This document shows positions 10,491-21,637 of a DNA stretch of 53,380 nucleotides, piece by piece. The notes under the pieces are model-generated. The model was given only the letters and a program-made list of their open reading frames with translations, was not told the origin of the DNA and did no database searches. Source of the stretch: Pseudozyma flocculosa PF-1 (Eukaryota; Basidiomycota; Ustilaginomycetes; Ustilaginales; Ustilaginaceae); assembly GCF_000417875.1 (NCBI RefSeq), contig NW_006920887.1, forward strand, positions 91,940 through 145,319, in the 5' to 3' direction. The translations under genes were made by a program, and so were the position numbers. Numbering within the stretch: the stretch's first letter is position 1; each line of letters opens with the position of its first letter.

Positions 10491-12362
10491 CGGGCAGATG
10501 CAGCTCGCTCGGGTTTTTGGAACTTTTTCGAATTCGAAAAATCCAGAGCGGGCGGGCGGGCGAGCGAGGGCCCTGCCGCCCTGCCCTGCCACGCCCTCGA
10601 CGCGCTGGATCTTTTTTATCGATCTGCTCTCTGGCTCGCTGCGATTGCCGGGCAACAGCAACAGCAACAGCATCAGCAGCAGCAGCAGCAGCAGCCACGG
10701 TCATCGTCATCGTCTCAGCCCGCCAGCATGAGGAGGCAGAAGACGACTACGACGACGACGACGGCGCCGAGCACCATCTCCAGCATCTCCGCGGGCACGC
10801 TGGCCTTCGAGGGGGCCAGGCGGGAGAGTGGGCACGACGACGACGGACCTCAATAATTTCTGCAGCGCCCCCTCTTGGCCGACTGCCTGCCCACGGGAGC
10901 GGGCGAGCGTCGGTCGACGGCGCTGCAACCCGCCGCCGCCTTCGTTCTTCTTGGCTCTCCGACACCCGTTGCAGATCCAGAACAGCGAGCCAGCAGCCCC
11001 TGCCTGTCCAGCCGGGCCATCCTCAACATCTCGCCCGCCTCTCGTCTCGTCTCGGGCCACCGGCCTGGCCGTTTCTTCTCAACGAGGGGAAACGCCCGGT
11101 CGCCCGCTCGCGACGACTGCCCCAAAAATCGTACGGCCCTCCGTCTCGCCTGGCCTCGCCCCTTGTCGCCCTTGCTGGCCGGCCGGCCGGCCTCCTGGCG
11201 ACAGCGTTGGGTCGCATCGCATCGCATCACATCATCGCCCGGCTGCCTTCCTGCCTGCCCGCCTTGCTTCTGCAGGCATAGGGACACCAACAGGCGGCGG
11301 GTCTGGGCTGCAGCACAGCAGGGCAGAGCATGGCAGAGACATGGCACAGCAGCACGAGCCGCCGACTTTGGCTGGATGGCTGGGCGGCTGTACGTACCTC
11401 TCGACGGCCGCGACGACCCTGGCATGCTGCCCATCTCGACCCTTCCTCAGCAGCAGCGGCAGCTTCGTCACCACTGTACGTTCATCGTCGACAGCACGCC
11501 GCCTGCCACCTGCGCCTCTGACTCGTCGTACAGCGCCGTCGCCATCGCCCAGCGGCACTGCACCAGTCGCAACGCCAACGCAGCGGAAGCAGCCAGACAG
11601 CCGGCTCTGCAGATCCGTACCAGCCAACCAGCGGTCGTGCAGCCCGGCCTCGACACTGCTGCCACCGCCCCTGCCCGCGTCTGATCTACCGACCACCATC
11701 ACCACCACCGCCACCGCCACGTTCCTCCGCATCTGCACTACCCCGCCAACCCTCTTTGTTGTGTTCCACCGACGGCCACGATCCTGGACCAGCTCGCACG
11801 ACGTCTTTTGAAGCATCTCGGCCACCTCTTTGCGCCCTGCTGCGCAACCGCACCTCGACCTCGACCACGGACTGGTGACCTCTTTGCTCGTGCTTAGAGC
11901 TGGAAACTCTCGTCGCTCGCACCTAGAGGCTGGGCACCTAGCGCATCGCTGCTACATCGCAGGCCGTGACTGCCAGCAGACGCGAGCCCGCTCCACCGCT
12001 TCGAACCTCGCCCTATCGACGCGGTACTGGCCCAAGAGCGCACGTTTGTCGCCTCCTCGACGCTTGACCCTGGATCGGTCGCCTGCCTACCTCGTCCCCC
12101 CTCGTCCTGCACTGGGCACCATGGGAGCGCTCTGAGTCGACGGCCAACCAGGCATCTCCGCTTCCGACCCTCGCCGCAATCCGCACCCGCCAATACAGAC
12201 GCCGCCGAAGCGCGCCTCAGGAAACCGTCGCCAAGCCTCGCACCCGGTTCTTTGACCTTTCCAGCACGCGTCACACGGACAGTCAGCTTCTTCCACATCG
12301 CTCACAGAGGTGCCTTTAACCCCGGCCAGGGCCGCACCGACACGTTCACTCTCCAAGACGAG

Positions 12363-15300
12363 ATGAGCGCTCCCGACGTCGCAGCTCCACGCCACGCGGC
12401 GCCGACTGTCCAGGCTCAGGGTGTCGCATCGGCATCGGCGACGGCATTGCAGCAGGCCGGTCGCGCCGATGCGTCGGCCAAGGCAGCGTCGGATGCCAAG
12501 CCCGAGCGCCAGGACGGCTCCTCGGAGCAGCCGGCGGTCAAGCGTAAGCGGCCACAATCGTGCGACACGTGCCGATCGCGCAAGATCAAGTGCGTTCGCC
12601 TCCAAGTCGAGGGCCTCGAGCCGGGGGCGGATCAGCGCTGCGTACAGTGTCGCGCCATCGAGGCCAAGTGCACGTTCGACTACATCCCCAAGCGACCTGG
12701 CCCGCAGAGCTCGTTTGCCCGCACCGCCAAGCGCGAGCAGCAGGCGCTGGCGCAGGCCCAGGCCCAGGCGCGAGCTGCCGCAGCGCTTGGCCAGTCGCGC
12801 GGCAAGGCCGTCCCCGCCAAGCTCCTGCCCTCTCCATCGACCGATGTGCCTCCGTTTTCGGCCGGCGGCAACATCAACAATAACGGCCTCAACAGCAACG
12901 GCAACGGCGGCGGCAACGATCACGATGGCGGCGGCATCAGCAGCTACAGCGCTGCGCAGATCGCCGACGGCTTCGACGAGGCCTGGTACAAGGCCTTTTC
13001 CCAGTCGCTGCAGGGGCCCGTGCCGCCCCCGCCCGCGTTTGGCAGCCACGTCCGCGCCTCGCCGCTCAGCAGCGGCAGCCACGACTTTTTCGCGACGGGC
13101 CGCCATGCGCTCGATATGTCGCTGTCGCCGTTCGGTTCAGTGGCGCCGGCGCTCAATTCGGCGGGCGACTTGACTGGCTCTGGCTCGATGGCGGGTCAGC
13201 AGTCCTCTGCCTCGAGTGGCGACGTCCAGATGGCCCAGCTTGATCGGCGCTGGTCGGATCTGTCTGGGTTCGACGGCGCCGCTGCGGCTTCCTCTGCCTC
13301 TGCCCCGTCTCGGGGCGCCGCAGGTGGTGCCGCTGAGCTCGTCCAGCTCTACGCACAGCAGCACTCGCAGAGCCACGCCCAGCCTCAGCACCACCTCCAG
13401 CAACAGCCGTCGCAGCAGCAGCAGCCTCAGCGAGCCGCGGACATCGGCATGTTCCTACAGCCCAGCGGCGCTGCCGCCGCCGCTTCGTCGCAGGTCAAGT
13501 CGGTGCCGCTGCAGGTGCCCCTGCCTCCGGACTCGCGCGGCCAGTCGCCCAACTCGGCCGCCATGGCCAGCTCGGTCCTGCCGCTGCAGTCGCCTGCATC
13601 GTACTCGGAGAGCGCCGCCAGCGGTCCGCTGCGCCCGCGCTCGTACAGCGGCAAGCGCAAGGCGAGGGGCCACTCGTCGCTAAGCAAGGTGTATGCCGGC
13701 CCCGTGATGCGGCCGCGCTCGCTCGACGACATTGCGCCGAGGCAGACGTTCCTCTCGGTGCTGGCGCTCTACTTCCACTACCTCTGGCCCTTGATGCCCA
13801 TCGTCGACCGGCCCTCGTTCAGCCTCGACCTCATCACGCGCCGCGACGCCCGCGACGAGACCTTCCTGGCGTTTGTGCTGAGCCTGACGGCGTATACGCT
13901 GATCCAGTGCCCGCGCACGGTGATCCCGGCGCCCTGGTCCCTCTTTCGCAAGCTGCACCGCATCTGCCATCGCACCTCGCGCCGGATGCAGCCGCGGCGG
14001 TACGACCCCCCGCAGCTGCTCCACGTCGCCACGCTCTACTGCGACCACATCTACCTCGGCACCGTCGGTCAAAACAATGCGGCCAATGCCGCGCTCGGCG
14101 AGGCGGTGCGCGTCGCCTATACGCTCGGTATCCACGACGAGCGTCGTCTCGACCCGCACAGCGCTCGCAACGCCTTTGGCTTCGGGCTGGGCGGCGGCGG
14201 CGGTGGCGGTGGCGGTCCCGGTGGCGGCGGCAGTGTGCCTCGACGCCCTGTCAACGCCGTCGAGCGCGAGCTGCGCAAGCGCCTCTTCTGGCTGCTGCAC
14301 GGCAGCTCGACGACGATTGCGGTGCTGCAGGACGAGCCAATGTTCATCCGCGACATCGATACCTGCGTCGACCTGCCGCTCGCCGTCGACGAGGAGACGC
14401 TGACCTCGCCGCACCTCGAGCAGCGCGGGCCGAGCCTGCTGTGCGGCTTCGTCACCGTCAGCCGCCTCCACCAGCTGCTGAGCGAGCTGCTCGAGATGTA
14501 CCGCCGCGACCGCCGCTTCCCGCCCAACGACCTCCCGACAGCCAAGTCGCGCCTGGGCTACATCGCCAACATCCTCAAGCGGGTGCGCAAGACGCTGGCC
14601 GACATGCCCGAGCAGCTTCGCAAGCCGCAGTTCACCCACCAGCCGCCGCCCTCGTCGCGCCCGGCGGGCGTCGGCCTGCCGGATGTCGGGTCGCGGCTGA
14701 CGATGCTCGGCGGCGGTCCCTTCGACCAGCAGCAGCAGCAGCAGCACTCGCAGCAGAAGCAGCAACATCAACTACAACAACAGCAGCGCATGCCGCTGCA
14801 GGCGATCGGGATGTCCAGGCCCCTCTCGCCGAGCCTGTTTGGCGGCAAGAGCGCCAGCAGCGTCCACAACGGCAGCGAGCCGGCGTGGCCGTGGCCTGCC
14901 GATGCTTTCGACAAGGACGGGCTGCCCAACGCCGAGGCGACGTCCAACAACTCGTCGGCCAACCACTCGCCGCGCGCGCAGAGCGTGCAGAGCGTGCCGA
15001 CGTCGGGGCCCGGGTCGCTGAGCGAGGGCTATCCGGGCATGTCGGCGGCGGCCTCGGTGGTGGCCTCGTCGCAGTGGCAGCAGCCGGGCGGCATCGGCGG
15101 CGGCGGCTACAACGGCCCCGTCACGACTTCGAGCGAGCAGTGGAACCCGTTCGAGGAGCTGTACGGCAACGCACCGGGCGCGGCGAGCAAGACGGGCTTC
15201 TCGACGCCGAGCATGGCCATGGACATTGAGCCGCGCCCCGAGAGCGAGACAGACCCCGCGGTGACGGCCATGGCCATGGATCAGGTCAACGCGTTCCGTC

Positions 15301-16360
15301 CCTCGCCGCCGCCGCAGCCGGAGCGGGAGCGGGAGCGGGAGCCGATCCTCTCGCCGCTCTGCACGCTGCACGCCAACGTGATTGTGACCGAGGCCATGGT
15401 CCGCTTCGTCATGGTCGAGTATCGCGAGCTCATCGGCGCGCGCGTGGCCGACCTGCGCGCACGCGGCCAGGTCGACTTTGACGGCGGCCTCGGCGGCGGC
15501 AACCGTCCGGGCGAGGCGGGTGCGTTTGGCTACAACGAGAGCGAAGATGGCTGGGAGGCGGCGGCCAAGGACATGCTCGACGTGCTGCACGGCATGCCGC
15601 TCGAGGCGCTCGCCAGCAACGGCCAGTCGATGACGTCCAAGATCATCTACGTCGTCTCGAGCTGTGAGTGACCCGGCGATTGGCTCGGCAAGGCCGACGA
15701 GGCGGGTTGGGACGAGTAGCGAGCCGCGATACTGACCCCGCCGCTTCCGTGTTCCTCTCTGGCACTCGCACTTGTCGACGCGACCTGGCAGTGCTCAACC
15801 GGACGGCGACCAACACGCGGGGCTACTCGTACATGACGAGCTTCCTGCAGATGCTGACGAGGCTGTCGCAGGACCGCGGTCCGAACGAGGAGGAGCACAA
15901 CGAGGACCTCGAGTCGTCTGACGACGACGACGGCGACGACGTCGCCATGCCCTACTTCCACGCCGAGCCCGGCGGTTCGGAGCCCAAGCGGGCGGCGACG
16001 GGCGGCGGGATCGGGTCGGACGCCGGCGCCTCTGAGCTGCAGCAGCCTGGCCAGCATGGGCCGGGGCAGCAGCAGCAGCAGTTGCAGCCGCCGCCAGCGT
16101 CAAATCTCGCACCTTCGGCGATGGGGCCCACCAGCCCGTCCAAGGCCATGGCGAACGCAAGCAGCGGCAGCGTGACGCACCCAGGGGCGTCGGAGTCGCA
16201 GTCGCAGTCGCAGCGGGCAGCTGCGGCGGGAGGGGGACGACACCGGGCGCCGTCGTCAACCAGCTGCAGCGCCCGCCCGCTGATGCCGCCTCGATCGGCG
16301 TCGGCTTCGGCGGCAGGGGGACCAGCCATGGCGGTTGCGCAGACGCCCAACGATTGTTGA
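12363..16360 (+). CDS. Zn2Cys6 transcription factor with fungal-specific TF domain
   Basis: Two exons, 12363-15663 and 15792-16360 (GTGAGT donor, phase 1), give about 1289 residues. A binuclear zinc cluster lies at residues 67-103 with spacing C-x2-C-x6-C-x15-C-x2-C-x6-C (CDTCRSRKIKC ... CVQCRAIEAKC). Basic residues precede it (KRKRPQ). Long Gln/Ser/Ala/Gly-rich stretches follow. The fungal-specific TF domain (Fungal_trans type) begins near residue 460 with FLSVLALYFHYLWPLMPIVD and includes HVATLYCDHIYLGT and ELRKRLFWLLHG. A C-terminal acidic stretch (ESSDDDDGDD) lies in exon 2. Such proteins are nuclear, DNA-binding regulators, often of metabolism. I cannot name its orthologue or targets. 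An in-frame upstream ATG at 12252 would add 37 residues; I prefer 12363 because the extension shows no conserved character. Confidence 0.88.
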
Positions 16361-17075
16361 GATGAGCGCTGCCGCAGCCTCGTCGCGGCTGGTCTGCTTG
16401 CTTCCCTTGTTGCCGTGCCCGCCCGCCAGCTCTATGCCTACAAGCTGTCTTGCCTCCTTGCCCTCGTATTGCCCCCTCCCTGTCCGCATTCTATTCCCTT
16501 CTTCGCTGGATGGTTCCACCTCGCTCTCCTGTTTCTTGATACCCAGCTGTACCCTGTAGGCCTCCCTCTCTCTCCCCCTCCCTCTCTCTGTCTCTCTCTC
16601 TCCCTCTCTGCTCGCTGTACACCGCACCTCTCATGCCTTTGAATGCTACCATCGCCTCGCCACTGCGCGCAGGGCAAACAAGCGCTACATGTGCGTCCGT
16701 CTGTCGCATGGGCCGCAGTATTGGTGTTGCCGGGTGGGTCGAGGGGGAGCGCGCTCGGGCCAGGAGAGGGGAGGAGAGGTGAGGAGGGCCGAGAGAGGCA
16801 GGGTGGCCTGGGGCGGCGCGGCACAGCGCGGGGGTCGGCGGTTTGGCCCTTCCTCCACAGCAGCTGCATGCGGGGGGATGGGCCCCTCTCTTGGCTTTCC
16901 CTGGCCGCGTCCCCTCTCCTCCCTCTCTCTCCTTGCGCCACCACCATCATCGCCGCCGCCGCCGCTGCTCTCAACGCCACCAACACCTCTCCTCACCGAA
17001 CCCAACAAAGCAACCACCCACCTCCGCGCCATCCATCCCCACACACCCGTCGCCCAACCGCACGCCCCATCCATC
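16361..17075. other. Intergenic: TF 3' UTR and VAM7 5' region
   Basis: This 715-bp stretch lies between two plus-strand genes. It contains a CT-rich tract around 16560-16610 and no gene that I can support. An open frame does run upstream of the VAM7 start, but its translation is low complexity. Confidence 0.5.
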
Positions 17076-18023
17076 ATGGCGCCACCACCACCGCCTTCAT
17101 CCACGGCCTCGTCGCGGCAGCAGCTGCAGAGCATCACGATACCGCGGTACACGAGCACGCTGCCGATCCACTACACCGTCGTGCTGCAGCTACCCGTACA
17201 GACGTGGTCGGTGCAGCGGCGCTACTCTGCCTTCCTCACGCTCCACTCGCAGCTCACCGCCTCGGTCGGCGCTCCCCCCGCCACGCTGCCGGGCAAACAA
17301 AACGCAGGCTCCTACTTTCTCCAGCGCATCGTTGGCGGCGGCGGCGGCGGCGGCGGGTCGAAGATGCTGCATCAGCAGGGTGGTGATGCTGATGGGGAGT
17401 TGGAGGAGAGGAGGAAGGGGCTGGAGAGGTACCTCTTTGATGTGTGGAGCGCCGGGCCCCGGTGGAGGGATTCCAGGGCGTTCAAGGCCTTCCTCGAGTG
17501 GCCGGAAGAGCTGCCCCTCCCGGCTCCACCGCCATCGTCATCTCGCCAGTCCACTGCGGCGACCGAGGGATCGACGAGGAACGCTACATCCACCACCGCC
17601 GCCGCCGCCGCCGCCGCCAGCTCGTCGGCCAAGGTGACATCGACTCTGCCCGGATCCCTCCCCGCTTCGTCGTCATCGTCCACGTCAAAGGACGGCGGGA
17701 CGGCCTACCGATCCCTGGGCGCCCCCACCGCCTCCTCGTCAGCAGCAGCACAGGACCGGGCGAATTCGAGCAACGCGGCGCTCTACACGTCGCAGCAGCA
17801 GGAAATGGACCGGCAGGACGAGCAGCTCAACGGCCTCACGGCCATCCTGCGCCGCCAGCGCCACCTCGGCGAGACGATCAACACTGAGCTCCAGGAGCAG
17901 ACTGAGCTGCTGCGCACCCTCGACGACGAGGTCGAGTCCGCCCAGAACAAGATGCACGCCGCAGAGGGAAAAATGGAAAAGGTCGAGGGCAAACGCACAA
18001 AGCGCCTCTTTGGATTCGCATAG
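17076..18023 (+). CDS. VAM7: Vam7-like PX-domain Qc-SNARE
   Basis: An intronless gene of 315 residues, almost the same length as yeast Vam7 (316). The N-terminal PX domain (about residues 15-150) has the RRYSAF phosphoinositide-binding signature and the PPATLPGK segment. A Gly run (near residues 87-94) and a flexible insert interrupt it. After a Ser/Ala-rich linker, the last 65 residues form a Qc-SNARE heptad region (DEQLNGLTAILRRQRHLGET through EVESAQNKMHAAEGKMEKVE) with the central Gln in ELQEQTELL. There is no C-terminal transmembrane helix, as in Vam7, which attaches through PX binding to PI3P and acts in vacuolar and endosomal fusion with HOPS. The ATG at 17076 follows a C-rich leader and starts MAPPPPPS. 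The gene converges with the Tls1-like gene. Confidence 0.9.
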   Translation: MAPPPPPSSTASSRQQLQSITIPRYTSTLPIHYTVVLQLPVQTWSVQRRYSAFLTLHSQLTASVGAPPATLPGKQNAGSYFLQRIVGGGGGGGGSKMLHQQGGDADGELEERRKGLERYLFDVWSAGPRWRDSRAFKAFLEWPEELPLPAPPPSSSRQSTAATEGSTRNATSTTAAAAAAASSSAKVTSTLPGSLPASSSSSTSKDGGTAYRSLGAPTASSSAAAQDRANSSNAALYTSQQQEMDRQDEQLNGLTAILRRQRHLGETINTELQEQTELLRTLDDEVESAQNKMHAAEGKMEKVEGKRTKRLFGFA

Positions 18024-18343
18024 CGCGCCGTCGGGGCGCGTCGACGGGGCGGGCTGTGCCGTGCCGTGCCGTGCTCGATGGGTCGGTCGAGGCGCGCTGC
18101 GTGAGGAAGGACGGGTGTATACCTCGCGTCGCTCTACGCGCCTGCAACAACGAACGAACGACGACGACGACGATGGCGATGCGACGGGATCCTCACTCTC
18201 TGAGCGCACAGATGCTGCGGCTGACTGTGTAGTGTTCGATGACATCCGCGACGACATCTACGACGCACGACAAACAAACGACGACGACGCACGACGCACG
18301 ACGCACGCACGACGAACACTGCCAACTTCCCTGCTGCGCCGTG
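18024..18343. other. Convergent 3' interval VAM7 / TLS1-like
   Basis: A 320-bp interval shared by the two 3' ends. It is rich in ACG/ACGACG words (around 18150-18310). No gene or terminator structure is evident. Confidence 0.5.
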
Positions 18344-19833
18344 CTACCGAAAGTTGCGCTGGCGCTTCTTGAAGCGGTCCAGGACGAACTGGTCGGACGC
18401 CATCTCCCTCCTGTTGCTCCTCGACGCACCGGCACCGGCACCGGCACCCTGTTGATCGCCACGACGCTGCGACGCCTCGGCATCGGTCCGCGTGCGGTTG
18501 TACGACGGTCGAAAGACTGCGCCCGGTCAGGGAAAAAGAGGGGAGGGCAGAGATCGTCATTCGTCAGTTGCCATCTTTGTCTCTTTCGCTCCGACCCGCA
18601 GCGACGGGCCAACACTCACACCGAGCTGCGGCGTAGCTTTCATCTCGGTCGTCTCGCTCATCCGTCTTGCCGGCGAGGTCGCGCTTGGCGCGCTCGGTCT
18701 TTTCAATGTTGCGCATCTTTGCGTCGATGCCGAGGTCGATTTCGGGGATGCTGCTGAGCATGGCCGTCGAGAGGGTGACGTTGCCCTCCTGCTCCTCCTG
18801 CGTCTTTTCCACCTTGCCCGTCAGCTCGCGCGCCGAGCGCTGCAGCGCGCGGTACTTTTCCGAGAGGCGGTACAGGTCGTCCTGGCTGATCTGGAGCGTC
18901 GATGCCGACGTCGAGGCCGACGAGGTGACGGTGGTCGTCGCCGAGGAGGAGGTTGACGACGACGCGTCCTGGGCGGCACCGCCGGCGGAAGGGTGTCGCC
19001 GCTTTGCCAGCTCCGACTCGATGTAGGCCATCCTGGTGGGTGCGTCGAGGCGTCGGGCGGGCGGGCGCGGACGGGCACGGAAGGGAAGGGAGAGGAAGGG
19101 AAGGGGTCAGCATGACGCATTCTTACCCTGGCGAACCTCGGAGAACGCACATGTGCTTGTCGACGTCGACGGTGCCCGTCTCGGTCTGGAAGTTGTCCTT
19201 GCGGAGGAGCCGCTTTGCGCCCTGCTGCTCGTCGGTGTCTGCCGCCGCCGCGTCTCCGTCGTCGTCGCCGCCGGCCATGGGGTGGGATACGAGCCCGCCG
19301 CGGCGCATCTGTTCCTCCCAGCGCTCCTCTTTTGTCATTTCGGCGTGCGTCTTTTTCTTTTTCTTCTTTTTGGCCGCCACGTCGCCGACGTTGAGCCGGT
19401 CGAGGGCTATCCCCGTCGGGCGCCGCGTGAACTGGCGGAGCGTGATGAGGTCCGAGATGGGCGTCGAGTCTTCGTCCTGGTCGGCGGCGGCGTTGTCTTT
19501 GTCGGCGTCGTTGCTGTCGCCGTGATGCGGACCACCCTCTGGTTGGTCGTGCCCCGCGGTCGAGGGAGCGGGGGCGGTGGCGTCGTCGTGTTTCGGAGGA
19601 GCTGTCGCTGATGGTGGTGATGCCGACGTTGGTGATGGGCCGTGTGCAGCGGAAGTGGCGATGGCTGGTGACGACGACGACGACGACGACGACGAGAGGC
19701 CGATGCGGCCCACCTTGCCCGTTCGGGTTCGCTTCTTGAAGACGGGGGCCGTTGCGGTGCTTGTCTCTGCGGGGCTATGCTGCCCTTGCTCGACGGGTGC
19801 CGGAGGTGGTGTCGTTGATGATGAGGCCGACAT
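18344..19833 (-). CDS. TLS1: Tls1/C9orf78 (Hep_59 family) splicing-associated protein
   Basis: Exons 19833-19151, 19032-18620 and 18516-18344 join in phase to about 422 residues. Family marks: VFKKRTRTGK near the N-terminus; VDVDKHMMAYIESELAKR, which is created exactly by the first splice; LSTAMLSSIPEIDLGID followed by KMRNIEKTE; and a C-terminus ending DRFKKRQRNFR. These correspond to human C9orf78 (HCA59) and fission yeast Tls1. Those proteins bind the spliceosomal helicase Brr2 and affect splicing; in S. pombe this includes transcripts needed for telomere and heterochromatin function. The fungal protein here carries long Ser and Asp/Ala runs and a run of seven Lys (near residue 155) absent from short homologues. 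Nuclear location is inferred. The gene is divergent from CDC55. Confidence 0.88.
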
Positions 19834-21637
19834 GGCTGGCTGACTTGCTGATCTGCTTGTCTGTCAGCGGGCTAGCGGTGTTGCAAAAGAAGGCGAGAGA
19901 GGAGATGAGGAGGAGAGGGAGGGATGGGCGTCGGCGGCGGTGGTGGTGGTGGAGGCCAAGAGCGAGCCTGCGAGGGGCTGCGAGGAGCTGGGGCTGGCTG
20001 CAGCTTGACAGGCCCGGCGGCCAAGTCCGAGTGCCGGGGTTCGTCGCCTGGTCCGATGCAAGCCCCCGATGGATGAGGTCGCGATCCGGATCGGCGATGT
20101 CGAGGTTCCCCCCGACCGGATGACGCCAGACAGGCAGGCGCACGGGCCCCGTTGCCAGCCCAGCCGCTTGGCCGGCAGGCCGTCGATGCCCCGCTCGTGG
20201 GGACGGCTGGACGCGCTGCTGGGCTGCCCGTCGCGCGCTTTGGAGCTGTGCATCGAGCAGCTGCCCCTCTGTTTGTCTGGCTGGCCAGCGAGGCCATGTC
20301 GAGGCAGGCTACAGTAGGCTACCGAGGGCGAGGATGCATCGGGGCCTTGCCGTTGAGCCAGGGACGAGGCTCCGGGCATGGGCTCGCGCGCTGGTGCTGA
20401 TCGGCGCGCTGCCTGGCCCTGGCCCTGGCCCTGGCTCGACCCCTGGATCGGTCGGCCTGGCAGCGGCGGCGATTTGTTGGCTGGCCTGGCCTGGCCTGGC
20501 CTGGCCTGCTGGGCAGACCTCACTCACCGCCAGGCTGCCCCCTCTGTTTTTTTTTTTCGATTTTTTTTCTCCACCTGGGCGGGCAGGGCGGGCAGGGCAG
20601 GCAGGCGCTTATTCGCAGGCGGGGCGGGGTGGCCGGACAGCCAGCCAGCCCTAGCCTCTCTGAGGTGAGTGGACAGGGCCAGGGGCCACACAGAGACGCG
20701 GCGGCGCACACAGACCGCCTCGACTCGACTCGACTCGAGCCGGGCCTCGGTCACGGAGGGCCCACCGCTCACGGCTCACAAGGCAAGCAAGCAGGCCAGA
20801 GGCAGGCAGCCGCATCCGCTCTCGCTCCGTGGCTCGACGTTGGCCTTTCTCCCCTTCCATCACCACCTCCACTCAATCATCATTCCGCACCCACTCTGCC
20901 GCCACCAAACGCAACCACAAACGCACCATCGCCACGCAAATCGCTCCCGTCTCACCACCTCGCCGCCAACACCCGGCAGCGCAGCGTAGCACCGCCCAAA
21001 CAGCGCGCTCCCTCCACCACCCACCCTCGCATCCAGCACCACCGCCAGCACCAGCGCCAGCTCCGCACGCCACCGCCTCGACCTCGCCGTCTGCCAAACG
21101 CTCTACGAGCGACTGGCCCACCGTCGCCTCTCGAGTGCATCGCGCAGCCCCCTCGAGTGCTTGCGCAGCCCCTTCTCCTCGCCAACAACCGCCGCTGAGC
21201 GGGTCAAGCGCGCGCCCACTACTGCCATCCTTGCGCGCCACGTCGCCCTTTGCTTGGCCCACCCTTGCTTGACTCAGTCACTCGGCCTCACCTTTTTCTG
21301 CCGAGCCAGTCTGCGAATCGACCGCCGTCGTTCCGCACCTTTCCGCCCCGCCCCGCCCCGCTCTCTTTCGACCACAGCGGCCGCTATACCACCAACCGCA
21401 CGCGACCACTTCGCCTCGTGTTGGCACAGCCCTCTTGATTCGGCCCACTTCCCCCTTGGGCTCCTCGTCTCTTCCGCGCCCGTACCGTGACCCTGCTTAC
21501 AGCCTGGAGGCCACTGCTGCTTCCCTGAGCTAGACCCACACGGACACATACCTGCAACCGCGCCCCAACCCTCTCATACCCATCCGCTCCCCTTCCCACG
21601 CCGCAGCCAAAGCCGCCGCGGTCAAACAACCCTCGGC
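19834..21637. promoter_or_regulatory. Divergent intergenic region TLS1-like / CDC55
   Basis: A 1.8-kb interval between two divergently transcribed genes. It holds CCTGG-type tandem repeats (20481-20508), T-runs at 20547-20557 and 20561-20568, and a C-rich, A/C-biased stretch before the CDC55 ATG that looks like a 5' leader. No coding gene is supported. Confidence 0.5.
20481..20508. repeat. (CTGGC)n short tandem repeat
   Basis: About five copies of the pentamer CTGGC in the divergent intergenic region. Similar CTGGC-rich clusters recur near 26630 and 28340. Confidence 0.85.

Larger units (their letters stand above)
5213..12362. other. 7.1-kb region without a recognisable gene
   Basis: No ORF on either strand has family similarity, a consistent codon pattern or splice-linked continuation. 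The longest plus-strand ORF (9935-11281) translates to low-complexity Ala/Arg/Ser/Pro sequence typical of GC-rich noncoding DNA. The region is full of short repeats (GGCA arrays at 6338 and 10456, a GAC array at 8744, many TTGC/CAGG words). It sits directly upstream of a large Zn2Cys6 regulator, so a long promoter, a long or spliced 5' leader, or a noncoding RNA is plausible; the sequence alone does not decide. Confidence 0.55.

Noticed and set aside
9935..11281. 448-codon plus-strand ORF in the gene-free region
   Set aside because: Low-complexity Arg/Ala/Ser/Pro translation running through a GGCA microsatellite; no domain, no conserved motif, no supporting codon pattern.
13680..14771. Minus-strand ORF inside the Zn2Cys6 gene, and similar ones at 12087-13106, 31159-32652, 37565-38905 and 40574-42406
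   Set aside because: All lie antisense to strongly supported coding exons and read as the usual charged/Leu-rich reverse translation of GC-rich codons.
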